NCBI GenBank assembly: GCA_902613845.1
Contig: CACMIW010000001.1
Coordinates: 62,001 to 126,000 of the forward strand
Length of the DNA: 64,000 nt
Origin: an uncultured Alphaproteobacteria bacterium
GTDB lineage: Bacteria > Pseudomonadota > Alphaproteobacteria > HIMB59
Reading direction: 5' to 3'
How positions within the stretch are numbered: position 1 is the first letter of the stretch; every line of letters begins with the position of its first letter. Below the pieces are notes generated by a model. It had not been told where the DNA came from and did not search any database. It was given only the letters and a program-made list of their open reading frames with translations. The translations under genes and the position numbers were made by a program. This document shows positions 1 to 7,850 of the stretch, in pieces.

Positions 1-211
1 AGTAAAAGTTCCAGCAAAACCATTTTTTTTGGGCAAGACTATCAAAATCTTTCATCCAATCTGTCAGCCAAAATGCAAAAAAATTATTTCTTTTGCTATG
101 ATAATTTTTATCAATGCCAATTAAACTAATACTTGTTCCCTTATACTTTAATTTTGCAGTTGCAAGGGCACTGGCACCCATGCCTAAAAATGCTACATCA
201 TATATTTTCAT
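1..211 (-). CDS. crtY: Lycopene beta-cyclase, N-terminal part (cut by window edge)
   Basis: Only the first 70 codons are inside the window; the reading frame is open to base 1. The ATG at 211 starts a flavoprotein-like N-terminus (KIYDVAFLGMGASALA), followed about 45 residues later by FFAFWLTDW, which resembles the conserved tryptophan-rich segment of CrtY-type lycopene cyclases. That enzyme closes both ends of lycopene to give beta-carotene, the precursor of retinal. Its start overlaps the end of crtB by 14 bases, so it is the last visible gene of the crtI-crtB-crtY run. A retinal-forming dioxygenase (blh) would be expected beyond the left edge but is not visible. The call rests on a short fragment plus strong context. 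Confidence 0.75.
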   Translation of the reverse strand, partial: MKIYDVAFLGMGASALATAKLKYKGTSISLIGIDKNYHSKRNNFFAFWLTDWMKDFDSLAQKKWFCWNFY

Positions 212-1073
212 TTTTAAAAGAGCCCCTAATTGGTTTGTAGGATTTAAAAATATTTTTTAAAAATAAAAATTCAGGTATAGAAATTATTGTAATCCATAAT
301 TTTTCTAATTTGTTTAAATAAATTCTTTCAAGCTTGTAAACATAACCACCGCTTTTAATCTTTTCCCCAATCCCTTTGTAAATTTTTGCTGCAAAAAATA
401 TTGCTAGTCTGGTTCTAAGAGGAATAAATTTCATACCAGAAAAACCGTTCGCATAGAATTTATCAGAGAGTTCTATTAAATTTTTAATAGACAATTCAAT
501 TAATCTTTTTTTTTGATGATCTAATTTATTATCTATCAGGTCACTTACTGACACTTGTCCTAACCATTCCTTTGGTAGATATAACCTATTCATTTTTGCG
601 TCCTCGTAAACATCTCTTGCAATATTTGTTAGTTGCATAGCAATTCCTAAATCAATAGCATGCTTTCTTGCTTCAGCATCTTTGGTATTAATTATTGGTA
701 ACATCATCAAACCCACTGTTCCAGCAACCTTGTATGAGTAATCTATTAATTCTTTCTCATCTGTAACTCTGACGTTCTGCTGATCGCTGATCAAACCATC
801 TATTAGATCCTTTAAAATACCAAGGTTAATGTTATTTTTTTTAAAAAAGATATTTATCTCAGAGCTTTCATTTTCTTTTATTTGATTAAATATATTTTTT
901 ATTTGAGAAGAGGTATCTAACTTCGAATTATCTGCCACATCATCTAGATATCGACATATGCTATAGAGCCTTGAAGCTGCAATTCTATTTTTTTTGGGTA
1001 AAAAAAAACTTGCCCAATAAAAACTTTTACCTTCCGATTTAATGCTATAGGTATTTGTTTTAAATGATGTCAC
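198..1073 (-). CDS. crtB: Phytoene synthase
   Basis: This 291-residue protein matches trans-isoprenyl diphosphate synthases of the squalene/phytoene group. The first Asp-rich motif is DDVAD at residues 44-48 and the second lies in NIARDVYEDA at residues 150-159, followed by RLYLP. It condenses two geranylgeranyl diphosphates to phytoene, the first committed carotenoid step. It starts with GTG at 1073, one base after the crtI stop codon, so translation is probably coupled to crtI. Its end overlaps crtY by 14 bases. Length is normal for bacterial CrtB. The product feeds CrtI, then CrtY, toward retinal for the proteorhodopsin encoded upstream. Confidence 0.95.
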   Translation of the reverse strand: MTSFKTNTYSIKSEGKSFYWASFFLPKKNRIAASRLYSICRYLDDVADNSKLDTSSQIKNIFNQIKENESSEINIFFKKNNINLGILKDLIDGLISDQQNVRVTDEKELIDYSYKVAGTVGLMMLPIINTKDAEARKHAIDLGIAMQLTNIARDVYEDAKMNRLYLPKEWLGQVSVSDLIDNKLDHQKKRLIELSIKNLIELSDKFYANGFSGMKFIPLRTRLAIFFAAKIYKGIGEKIKSGGYVYKLERIYLNKLEKLWITIISIPEFLFLKNIFKSYKPIRGSFKNENI

Positions 1074-1074
1074 C

Positions 1075-2562
1075 TTAATGACTAACTTTGAAATCCTTAA
1101 TTATAAGCTTCTCTATTACCTTAGCAGAGCACAATACACCAGGTATTCCGGCACCTGGATGTGATCCCGCAGCTGAAAAATATAAATTTGGTATTTTCTT
1201 ATCTTTGTTGTGATAGCGAAACCATGCCGATTGAGAAAAAATTGGTGCCACGGAAAATCCAGCTCCGTATTTTGATCTATAATCGTTTTTAAAATCCTCA
1301 GGAGTCATCCAGAATTCTGCCTCAATGTTTTCTTTTAGTCCTGGCATAATAGTTTTATCCAGTGCTTCAACTATTCTATCCTTAAGTTTCGGACCCTCTG
1401 AATTCCATTGAACATTTCCTTGAAGATTAGGAACAGGGCATAACACATAAAAACTATCACATCCTTCTGGTGCAAAAGTATCATCTGTAGCTGTTGGACG
1501 ATGAAGATAAAGTGAAAAATCCTCAGTCAAAATCTTTTTCTCAAAAATATCGTGAAGCAGTTCCTTATATCTTTCAGACATCCAAATAGTGTGGTGAGCG
1601 ACATCAGAGAATTTTTTCTTCGATCCAAAAAAAAGAACATAAAGTCCCATAGAGTAATGTGTAAATTTCTTAGGTTTGAGAAGACTATCTCTGGAGTATT
1701 CTGATGGTAACATTTCACTGTAAACTGTAGGGGGATCTGCATTACAAATCACAAGATCCGCAGGTATTTTTTTTCCGTTATTAAGCACCACGTTTTCTGC
1801 CTTACCATTTATAATGGAAATTTGCTCTACATCAGTTTCTTTATTAACAGTAATACCCTGTCTTAACATTAAATTTTCTAACTCTCTCACAATTTTACCT
1901 GTGCCTCCCATGCAAAAGTACACCCCCCACTTTCTTTCAAGATAGTGTATTAATGCATATATAGATGTTGTAGTGAACGGATTGCCCCCAACTAATAAAG
2001 GATGTATCGAAAATGCCTTCCGCAGATACTTATTTTTTAATTTGCTATTTACCAGTTGACTGACTGTTAAATAACTTTTGAGTTTTATTAACGACGGTAT
2101 TTGCTTTGCCATTTCCCAAAAGGAAATAAATGGCTTATCCGATAACTTTTCGAAACCTATCTCAAAAATATCTTTTGAAGTTTTTAATAATTTGTCATAC
2201 CCATCAACATCATTTTCATCAAATTTTCTTATTTCATTATTTGTATCTTCGATAGATGGCCGATAATCAAAAGTTTTTCCATTGTGAAAGTAAAATCTGT
2301 ACCAAGGATCTAAGGATTTAAAATTTAAGTAATCTTTTAAGTTTTCACCAAATAATTCAAAAAGTTCTTCAAATAAAAAGGGCGCTGTTATAACAGTTGG
2401 TCCAGCATCGTGTCTATAACCGTCTTTTTCGAAAACTCTTGCTCTTCCGCCAAGCATGTTAAGTCTTTCAAGCAGCGTGACATCAAAACCAAGTTTTCTG
2501 CACCTTAAGGCAGCAGCTAGTCCTCCAAAACCCCCACCAATAACTACAACTCTCTTGCTCAA
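1075..2562 (-). CDS. crtI: Phytoene desaturase (CrtI type)
   Basis: This 495-residue FAD enzyme has an N-terminal dinucleotide-binding motif (VVVIGGGFGGLAAA, then E in LLE near residue 32) and a C-terminal HPGAGIPGV segment typical of CrtI desaturases. It introduces the double bonds that turn phytoene into lycopene. The start is TTG at 2562; no ATG or GTG lies in frame close by. It is directly upstream of crtB. The strong proteorhodopsin terminator ends only about 30 bases before the start, so crtI needs either readthrough or its own promoter. A TATACT hexamer at 2572-2577 (minus strand) is the only visible candidate -10 element. Confidence 0.95.
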   Translation of the reverse strand: MSKRVVVIGGGFGGLAAALRCRKLGFDVTLLERLNMLGGRARVFEKDGYRHDAGPTVITAPFLFEELFELFGENLKDYLNFKSLDPWYRFYFHNGKTFDYRPSIEDTNNEIRKFDENDVDGYDKLLKTSKDIFEIGFEKLSDKPFISFWEMAKQIPSLIKLKSYLTVSQLVNSKLKNKYLRKAFSIHPLLVGGNPFTTTSIYALIHYLERKWGVYFCMGGTGKIVRELENLMLRQGITVNKETDVEQISIINGKAENVVLNNGKKIPADLVICNADPPTVYSEMLPSEYSRDSLLKPKKFTHYSMGLYVLFFGSKKKFSDVAHHTIWMSERYKELLHDIFEKKILTEDFSLYLHRPTATDDTFAPEGCDSFYVLCPVPNLQGNVQWNSEGPKLKDRIVEALDKTIMPGLKENIEAEFWMTPEDFKNDYRSKYGAGFSVAPIFSQSAWFRYHNKDKKIPNLYFSAAGSHPGAGIPGVLCSAKVIEKLIIKDFKVSH

Positions 2563-2595
2563 GATAGTTAAAGTATATGAAATTTAGACAAAAAA

Positions 2596-2624
2596 AAACC
2601 AGGCAAGTTAGCCTTGCCTGGTTT
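2596..2624 (-). terminator. Rho-independent terminator after proteorhodopsin
   Basis: On the minus strand, a 12-bp perfect stem (arms 2613-2624 and 2596-2607) encloses a 5-base loop and runs into about ten T residues. It sits just after the proteorhodopsin stop codon and before crtI. It would make the rhodopsin mRNA largely monocistronic and separate its expression from the carotenoid genes. There is no T-run on the plus strand, so it acts in one direction. Confidence 0.9.
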
Positions 2625-2644
2625 AAATAGGTTATAAAGCTTTA

Positions 2645-3412
2645 TTAAGCTTTTTTGCCTGAAGACGCTACAGCAGCAGCCCAAATAACTGCGACAAAAG
2701 CAATCTTATTCACAACGTCAGCAACGTTATAGATAACGTTTAGAGTTACAGCATCAGCTCCTCCAGTTAAGTAACCGAAGAAATATCCTAATGGATAAAT
2801 TGCCCAACCAACTGTAACGATCCATCTCATTGTGTTGAAAGCTGTTTGAACAGCTGCAGGACATTTGTCAGCAGCAGCTTTACCAGCTTCACCAGCAAAA
2901 ATTTCATATAAAATGTATGCCCAACCAGCTAGACCTACAATGAATCCTGCCCATGCGTTGATGAAGCCAGCTTCACCAGCATAACCAGCAACAAGCATTA
3001 CTAAAGTACCGATTAACAGTCTCCAGAAAATACCAGCTGACACTGCAGCAACTGCAGCAAGGATAATGTAGAATTCAATCATCTGTAATGGAACAGTGAT
3101 TAACCAGTCAACGTATCTATAAACAGTAGGTGTATCACCTGTTGTTACCCATACTTCTCTCATATAGAAGTAGTGTACTGCGGCAACTAGACAAACAAGA
3201 CCACCAAGTGCAAGAGATGTCTTCCACTTACCTGATACGTTGTTAGTTTCTAGGAAAAAGAATGCAGTAGCGGCAACCATACACATTGAGATAACCCAAA
3301 AAGATATCCCAACAAAGTCGTCTGGCGCTAAGCCAACGCTTGCAGAAGCTATTCCTGGCAGTGCTACTAGAGCAGCTGTTGGGATAGCCATAGATTTTAA
3401 AAACTTAATCAT
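2645..3412 (-). CDS. Proteorhodopsin, blue-absorbing light-driven proton pump
   Basis: This 255-residue seven-helix rhodopsin has a cleavable-looking leader ending near ASA at residues 23-25. The pump motif is complete: proton acceptor D102 and T106 in RYVDWLITVP and proton donor E113 (the D97/T101/E108 pattern). H80 matches the histidine paired with the acceptor, and K236 in VNKIAF is the retinal Schiff-base lysine. Residue Q110 corresponds to position 105, where Gln gives blue-shifted and Leu green-shifted absorption, so an open-ocean blue pigment is predicted. A strong Shine-Dalgarno (AAGGAG) lies 7 bases before the ATG. A perfect terminator follows. The adjacent crtI-crtB-crtY genes make the retinal precursor. 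Confidence 0.98.
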   Translation of the reverse strand: MIKFLKSMAIPTAALVALPGIASASVGLAPDDFVGISFWVISMCMVAATAFFFLETNNVSGKWKTSLALGGLVCLVAAVHYFYMREVWVTTGDTPTVYRYVDWLITVPLQMIEFYIILAAVAAVSAGIFWRLLIGTLVMLVAGYAGEAGFINAWAGFIVGLAGWAYILYEIFAGEAGKAAADKCPAAVQTAFNTMRWIVTVGWAIYPLGYFFGYLTGGADAVTLNVIYNVADVVNKIAFVAVIWAAAVASSGKKA

Positions 3413-3450
3413 TGAGTACTCCTTTTCTTAAGTTCTAAAACTTATAACAG

Positions 3451-3469
3451 AATCCTAAATGTAAGGATT
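3451..3469. promoter_or_regulatory. Inverted repeat in the proteorhodopsin upstream region
   Basis: AATCCT and AGGATT form a perfect 6-bp inverted repeat around a 7-base loop, 39 to 57 bases before the proteorhodopsin start, in a 139-base divergent spacer. It could be an operator or a leader hairpin. A TATAAT-like element for the minus strand (ATTATA at 3485-3490) lies just outside it, placing the repeat in the 5' leader if that promoter is used. No -35 element is convincing. Function is unknown. Confidence 0.35.
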
Positions 3470-3551
3470 TGTTAATTTCAGGGGATTATAGGTATAAATT
3501 GCAAAAAAAAAATACCTAATATGACTTTTATTAATATATTTTGGGAGTATA

Positions 3552-3773
3552 GTGGGTAAAAAAATGGCTATTTTTCAAGATAGTGTACTGTTTAATGGGT
3601 TTTTATTCTTTTTATCCACACTATTGCTATGGATAATACTGAAATTCAATAAAAGCTACATAAATAACAAAAAAACTAAGAAAATCATTAATTTCTTTGT
3701 TTACCTTGTATTTATAGGTGTAATTATATTCATTTTCGATAATCACACCTCTCATTACTTGGATAACTTGTAA
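3552..3773 (+). CDS. Small two-helix membrane protein, unknown function
   Basis: This 73-residue protein has two hydrophobic segments (about residues 12-30 and 47-62) separated by a lysine/asparagine-rich loop. I do not recognise the family. GTG at 3552 has a GGGAG five bases upstream; ATG at 3564 is an alternative start that loses four residues. It lies in the spacer divergent from proteorhodopsin and ends four bases before the polyprenyl synthase, suggesting co-transcription. The position hints at a link with phototrophy or isoprenoid metabolism, but that is inference. The reading frame is short and AT-rich, so a chance ORF is possible, although the tight spacing argues against that. Confidence 0.55.
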   Translation: MGKKMAIFQDSVLFNGFLFFLSTLLLWIILKFNKSYINNKKTKKIINFFVYLVFIGVIIFIFDNHTSHYLDNL

Positions 3774-3777
3774 TTAA

Positions 3778-4677
3778 ATGAAAATAAGTGAAAACTTTGA
3801 GAAAAAGCAAATCAAATCATTTTCTTTGAATTTTGATAAAAAGCTTATTAGACATATCCAAAAATTAAAGTCACCCGATAAACGAATTAAAAAGGCAATG
3901 ATTTATTTTGCCAAAACTGGTGGAAAGAGGATTAGACCGTTCTTGCTTTGTCGAATGGGTTTATATTTAAATATTAAGCCGAAAATATTAGATGACTTTG
4001 CCCTTTCGATAGAATGTGTTCACCTGCACTCACTAATCCACGATGATTTACCGTCTATGGATAACGATGACTATAGAAGGGGTAAATTAACTGTGCATAA
4101 AAAATTTGATGAGGCAACTGCTGTCTTAGCTGGAGATATGTTTCAAGTTTTATCAGTAAAAACGCTAGCTGAGTCAAAAAATCTCTCTGATAATCAGAAA
4201 ATCAAATCAACACAGATGCTTTCAAAAGCTAACGGTTTGGAGGGTTTGATTGCTGGACAATCCATGGATATTTATATGAAAAAAAATTCAACAATAAAGG
4301 ATATAGAGACAATGCATCTTTTAAAAACAGGTGCGTTATTCAGTTTATGTTTCAATCTTCTTCTAACTGTAAAAAAATTAAATTTAAATAAAAAAAGAGA
4401 GCTAAAAAAAATTGGAGATACAATTGGAAAAATTTTTCAAGTTACTGATGATATGCTTGATAGATGGGGTAATGAGAAAAAAGTTGGAAAGAAAATTAAA
4501 AAAGACTCACAAAAAGCAAATATTGCATATAAGCTCAATCGTACTGAATGTATTAAGTATTTAAAAATGATTCAAGATAGTAATTACAAAGCAATGCAAA
4601 ATTTCTTTAATAATAAGAGGGAACCCTTGCTATATATGTCGAGTCTTGTTAATTTTATCGTTAATCGTATTAAATGA
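3778..4677 (+). CDS. Polyprenyl diphosphate synthase (IspA/CrtE type)
   Basis: This 299-residue trans-prenyltransferase makes farnesyl or geranylgeranyl diphosphate from IPP and an allylic primer. The first Asp-rich motif is D89-D90-LPSM-D95 in the bacterial DDxxxxD form, followed by RRGK; the second is D224-D225-ML-D228. The fifth residue before the first motif, which sets product length, is His84. In E. coli IspA this is Tyr (C15 product) and in many CrtE enzymes it is a small residue (C20 product), so chain length cannot be assigned. Proximity to crtB and crtI favours a role in carotenoid supply, but it could also be the general IspA of the cell. Confidence 0.9.
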   Translation: MKISENFEKKQIKSFSLNFDKKLIRHIQKLKSPDKRIKKAMIYFAKTGGKRIRPFLLCRMGLYLNIKPKILDDFALSIECVHLHSLIHDDLPSMDNDDYRRGKLTVHKKFDEATAVLAGDMFQVLSVKTLAESKNLSDNQKIKSTQMLSKANGLEGLIAGQSMDIYMKKNSTIKDIETMHLLKTGALFSLCFNLLLTVKKLNLNKKRELKKIGDTIGKIFQVTDDMLDRWGNEKKVGKKIKKDSQKANIAYKLNRTECIKYLKMIQDSNYKAMQNFFNNKREPLLYMSSLVNFIVNRIK

Positions 4678-4719
4678 ATAATCATTTTTTTTTTATAAAT
4701 ATGAAATAACACATAGCCA

Positions 4720-5193
4720 ATGACAATAAATGAAAATGATTTAACGAATGCTCGTACTGCTTGGGGAGAGAGTATGATTGCAATTTCACAGGCTTATGAA
4801 AAAAAAGGTATTGATCAAGCTACTTTAGTTGCAAACGAAATGTTAGATAATCTTTATGGGTTTGAGTTAGGATCAGTATTATTTAAACCAACTCTTAGTG
4901 GTGGTAATCAAACATTTCGATTAGACAAAGAAGGAGCACTTTCATACTTTGTTGGAAATAACCCAAAGTACCCTACAGACAGTGGTTTTGGAATTAAAGA
5001 TTGGCTCGAAGTCAAATCAGAAACATCATCTGTGTTTATTGATCAAAATGTAGCAATGTGGATGGGTTGGGTAACTTTGATAAACAAAGAAGGAACCTCT
5101 GTCAAAGTTGATAAGAGCTGGGGATATAAAAAAACTAAAAACGATATATTAAAAATAGTTTTGCATCACTCTTCACTTCCTTATAAAGCCTGA
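4720..5193 (+). CDS. NTF2-like (SnoaL-like) fold protein
   Basis: This 157-residue soluble protein has no signal peptide. The pattern of an N-terminal helix containing W15, a central IKDWLEV/TSSVFIDQNVAMWMGWVTL strand region and a C-terminal VDKSWGYKKT...KIVLHHSSLPY resembles NTF2-like/SnoaL-like cone-fold proteins found in marine bacteria and algae. Some relatives carry an apparently mistaken cyclohydrolase label. No catalytic residues can be named. It follows the polyprenyl synthase by 42 bases on the same strand and may share its transcript. Function is unknown; assignment is by motif resemblance only. Confidence 0.6.
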   Translation: MTINENDLTNARTAWGESMIAISQAYEKKGIDQATLVANEMLDNLYGFELGSVLFKPTLSGGNQTFRLDKEGALSYFVGNNPKYPTDSGFGIKDWLEVKSETSSVFIDQNVAMWMGWVTLINKEGTSVKVDKSWGYKKTKNDILKIVLHHSSLPYKA

Positions 5194-5274
5194 GTAACTA
5201 TTTATTTTTAGAAAATCCGAAATTCATTTAACTTTTGTACATAGAGTAAGTTTTTTAAATTCTTTAATTTAAAT

Positions 5275-5673
5275 TTAATTATCGATAACTTTTACTATGT
5301 GTTCTATTGGTTTCCCCTTAATAGTAAACTGATCATGGAGATAGGAATGAATTGTAATTTTGATAAAGTTTTCTTTCAGATTAAAAAAACGTTGAGGTAC
5401 GTGTACCCAGTCAGAATAAATTCTTGTAATTCTTATATCATTTATAAAAAGCTGTAAATATCCAGAGTTTGAAATATTTTCACCTCCAATTTCTGAAGGG
5501 TTTAGATTAAAATTTTTTAAATCTATAAAAATATTGTAACCATCAATTTTATCTTTGATGACTGTTAAATTAATTGATGGGTAAGGCTTATCAGCATCTA
5601 TCTGATTTCCTGGATGATGAGCAAAACAATTTATTGAGAAAAATAAAATAAATATCCCATACTTAAATTTCAT
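5275..5673 (-). CDS. Small exported protein, unknown function
   Basis: This 132-residue protein has an N-terminal signal peptide (KFKYGIFILFFSINCFA, cleavage likely before HHPG). The mature part is short and beta-rich in appearance, with YLQLFINDIRITRIYSDWVHVP, which resembles periplasmic proteins where a LyiNG-x-k-x-x-R-x-Y-x-x-W pattern is conserved. The HHPG at the mature N-terminus could bind a metal, but this is speculation. It is 41 bases downstream of the lipoprotein gene on the same strand and convergent with the NTF2-like gene. Confidence 0.65.
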   Translation of the reverse strand: MKFKYGIFILFFSINCFAHHPGNQIDADKPYPSINLTVIKDKIDGYNIFIDLKNFNLNPSEIGGENISNSGYLQLFINDIRITRIYSDWVHVPQRFFNLKENFIKITIHSYLHDQFTIKGKPIEHIVKVIDN

Positions 5674-5714
5674 AATTAAGAATTATATTATTTGTTATTA
5701 AACAATTATCTATT

Positions 5715-6134
5715 TTAAATATCAGTACACAAATCTTTTGAGTATGTTTCGATAAACAAATTCTTTTTATAGTTGTAAATCGTAATGTTTATTATTGTTT
5801 TATCTACAGATCTATTTTGTATAAAGATTCTACAATTATCAGTGTTATATCTGTGGAATTCATAAATACTCTCAATTTTTGAAAAATCAACTTTTCCATA
5901 TTTTAAAATTAAATCATTTAGCGATTTATTTAAAAATAGTTCTACACCTTTGAAATGCTCAACAATTTCATCTCTTTCCTCAACAGTTTCCTCTACTTCA
6001 GGGGTATATATAATTTTTGGTACAGGCTCTGGTTTTATTACTTTCTCTTCTACATCAGTTGTTTCACAGCTTGTTGCTATAATCAGAAAAGAAATAAAAA
6101 TAAAATATTTAGATAATTTAACTAAATTCATCAA
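5715..6134 (-). CDS. Lipoprotein, unknown function
   Basis: This 139-residue protein has a type II signal peptide with lipobox IATSC (Cys23), so it should be lipid-anchored. After an acidic, Glu/Val/Pro-rich linker (residues 25-60) comes a small domain, LNKSLNDLILKYGKVD...EFHRYNTDNCRIFI. This resembles alphaproteobacterial lipoproteins with a repeat of the form L-G-x-P-D-x-x-x-x-E-G-x-W-x-Y-x-x-x-x-C. A second Cys near the C-terminus (C136) may pair with the Cys in NTDNC. Outer-membrane location is likely. Role unknown. Confidence 0.7.
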   Translation of the reverse strand: MMNLVKLSKYFIFISFLIIATSCETTDVEEKVIKPEPVPKIIYTPEVEETVEERDEIVEHFKGVELFLNKSLNDLILKYGKVDFSKIESIYEFHRYNTDNCRIFIQNRSVDKTIINITIYNYKKNLFIETYSKDLCTDI

Positions 6135-6156
6135 ACTCTTAAATCAATAAGAACAC

Positions 6157-6174
6157 AAATTGCTCATGCAATTT
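6157..6174. promoter_or_regulatory. Inverted repeat in a divergent promoter region
   Basis: AAATTGC and GCAATTT form a 7-bp inverted repeat with a 4-base spacer in the 123-base gap between the lipoprotein gene (minus) and the SMP-30 gene (plus). Its position near both starts fits an operator. No T-run follows, so it is not a terminator. Confidence 0.35.
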
Positions 6175-6244
6175 CTATATTAAAAACACGATAAGACAAT
6201 CAAAACAAATCTCCAACATACTTTTTTCATCTAAATATTTAGTT

Positions 6245-6250
6245 TATAAT
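6245..6250 (+). promoter_or_regulatory. Candidate -10 element of the SMP-30 gene (leaderless?)
   Basis: A perfect TATAAT ends 7 bases before the GTG start at 6258, so transcription would begin at or next to the start codon and give a leaderless mRNA. The region around 6222 is only a T-run, so the -35 element is poor. No Shine-Dalgarno lies before the GTG, which agrees with a leaderless start. Confidence 0.4.
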
Positions 6251-6257
6251 CATCTTT

Positions 6258-7169
6258 GTGAGAATTAAATACGAGCAACCGTCTGTTTGCCATCAATCAT
6301 ATAAAAGTGTTCTAGGTCAAAGACCAATTTGGGATTGGAGGCACGATAAGCTGTTATGGGTGGATATTTATGAAAATAAAATAATTGAAACTGATCAAGA
6401 TAATAACGAAGAACGTATATATTCAGTACAAGACGGTGTCACCAATATTCTTTTGCAAGACAATAAAAATTATATCATGAGTTCATACGACTCTCTTTAT
6501 TCAATTCATCCCTCATTATCTAAAAAACAGCTTCTAACAAAGATCAATTTTGATAGTCCAAATAACAGGATTAATGATGCAGACATAGATTTAAATGGAC
6601 AAATTTGGATATCAACAATGGATATTCAACAACAGTCTCAGACTGGAAAAGTTATATGTCATGACTCCAATTTAAAACCAATATACTCAGATAACTCTTA
6701 TATTATTTCAAATGGACCAGTTTTTGACTACGAGAGAAATGTAGGTTATGTAACTGACTCTATAAAAAGAATTATTTATATTTTTTCTATCAATGATTTG
6801 TCAGGCAATGGAATAAATAAAAAAGTTTTTCTTTCAATGAACAAAATCGATGGAAACCCAGATGGAATGACAGTTGATAAAAATGGTAACTTATGGGTAG
6901 CAATGTGGGGAAGTGGCAAAGTTTGTTGTTTTGATAAAAAAGGTTCACTTAAATTAATTTTACAACTTCCTGTTTCAAAAGTAACAAGTTGCACTTTTGG
7001 TGGGAAAAATCTCAATGAGCTTTTTATTACAACTGCATCTGTTGGTCTCAACGACATTGAAGCAGAAAGACAACCGCATGCAGGAAAACTGTTTAAGTTT
7101 GTTACCCAAGAACAAGGTTATGCTTCAAATTGTTATAGATCTGAAAATATCCCAGATTTGTATCATTAA
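6258..7169 (+). CDS. SMP-30/gluconolactonase family protein
   Basis: This 303-residue protein is a predicted six-bladed beta-propeller lactonase. Typical elements are GQRPIWDWRHDKLLWVDI near the N-terminus, NRINDADIDLNGQIWISTMD in the middle, ISNGPVFD, and DGNPDGMTVDKNGNLWVAMWGSGKV followed by TSCTFGG near the C-terminus. The Glu usually found in the first metal site (P-x-E-G/P) is replaced by the P-I-W-D context, but the Asn and Asp of later metal sites are present. Such enzymes hydrolyse sugar lactones; the true substrate is not known. The next three genes follow closely on the same strand. Confidence 0.88.
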   Translation: MRIKYEQPSVCHQSYKSVLGQRPIWDWRHDKLLWVDIYENKIIETDQDNNEERIYSVQDGVTNILLQDNKNYIMSSYDSLYSIHPSLSKKQLLTKINFDSPNNRINDADIDLNGQIWISTMDIQQQSQTGKVICHDSNLKPIYSDNSYIISNGPVFDYERNVGYVTDSIKRIIYIFSINDLSGNGINKKVFLSMNKIDGNPDGMTVDKNGNLWVAMWGSGKVCCFDKKGSLKLILQLPVSKVTSCTFGGKNLNELFITTASVGLNDIEAERQPHAGKLFKFVTQEQGYASNCYRSENIPDLYH

Positions 7170-7171
7170 TT

Positions 7172-7390
7172 ATGAAATTTAATCAATCTCAGATTAGCGA
7201 AATAATTCAAATGGCTTGGGATGATCAAACAGATTTTATTCATATCAAAAAAATTTATGAAATTGATGAGGGTGATGTTAAAAAAATTATGAAAAAAAAT
7301 ATTAAACAAAAAAGCTATGAAATTTGGAGAAAGAGAATTCACCAAAGAAGTGCCCAAAAGACACAACTAAAAGGAAAAGATAATGTCTAA
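7172..7390 (+). CDS. DUF2805 / TIGR03643 family small protein
   Basis: This 72-residue protein matches a small conserved family by the pattern ISEIIQMAWDDQTDFIHIKKIYEIDEGDVKKIMKK...SYEIWRKRI. The first part looks like a helix-turn-helix (residues 4-40) and the C-terminal IWRKR is basic, so nucleic-acid binding is plausible but unproven. It starts two bases after the SMP-30 stop and overlaps msrA by 8 bases, indicating one operon. Confidence 0.8.
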   Translation: MKFNQSQISEIIQMAWDDQTDFIHIKKIYEIDEGDVKKIMKKNIKQKSYEIWRKRIHQRSAQKTQLKGKDNV

Positions 7391-7847
7391 AGCATTATTT
7401 GGAGCAGGATGTTTTTGGGGGCCTGAAAAAAAATTTTCTGAGATCAAAGGTGTGATTGAAACCCAAGTAGGATACTCTCAAGGCTTAACTGATAAAACTT
7501 CTTACGAAGAAGTTTGCAAAGGTAATACAAACCATGCTGAAGTCGTTTTCTTAAAATTTGATGAAAATCTCGTTTCATATACTAACCTTGTGGAGTTTTT
7601 TTATCAAATTCATGATCCGACAACTTTAAATCAACAAGGCCCAGATCGAGGATCTCAATACCGATCATTGATAGGCTATTATGACGAAGCTCAATGTGAA
7701 ATAGCAAAGCAGATCACGGACAAATTGAACGAAAGCCAATTTAATCAAAAAATTACTACTATTATAGAACCCGTTAAGAATTACTGTCCTGCAGAGGACT
7801 ATCATCAAAAGTATATGGAAAAAAAATATTCCTTTTTAAATTTTTAA
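7383..7847 (+). CDS. msrA: Peptide methionine-S-sulfoxide reductase
   Basis: This 154-residue protein reduces the S-epimer of methionine sulfoxide in proteins. The catalytic Cys10 is in the diagnostic GAGCFWG motif. QVGYSQG, YEEVCKGNTNHAEVV and the FYQIHDPTTLNQQGPDRGSQYRS substrate-pocket segment are all present. The C-terminal NYCPAEDYHQKY is also family-typical. It is a compact cytoplasmic form without fused MsrB. Oxidative repair fits a sunlit-surface organism. It is convergent with tsaB, 3 bases away. Confidence 0.96.
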   Translation: MSKALFGAGCFWGPEKKFSEIKGVIETQVGYSQGLTDKTSYEEVCKGNTNHAEVVFLKFDENLVSYTNLVEFFYQIHDPTTLNQQGPDRGSQYRSLIGYYDEAQCEIAKQITDKLNESQFNQKITTIIEPVKNYCPAEDYHQKYMEKKYSFLNF

Positions 7848-7850
7848 TTT

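Noticed and set aside
3612-3620. Perfect DnaA box TTATCCACA
   Set aside because: It is a lone site inside the small membrane-protein frame, far from dnaA; a single AT-rich 9-mer is expected by chance.
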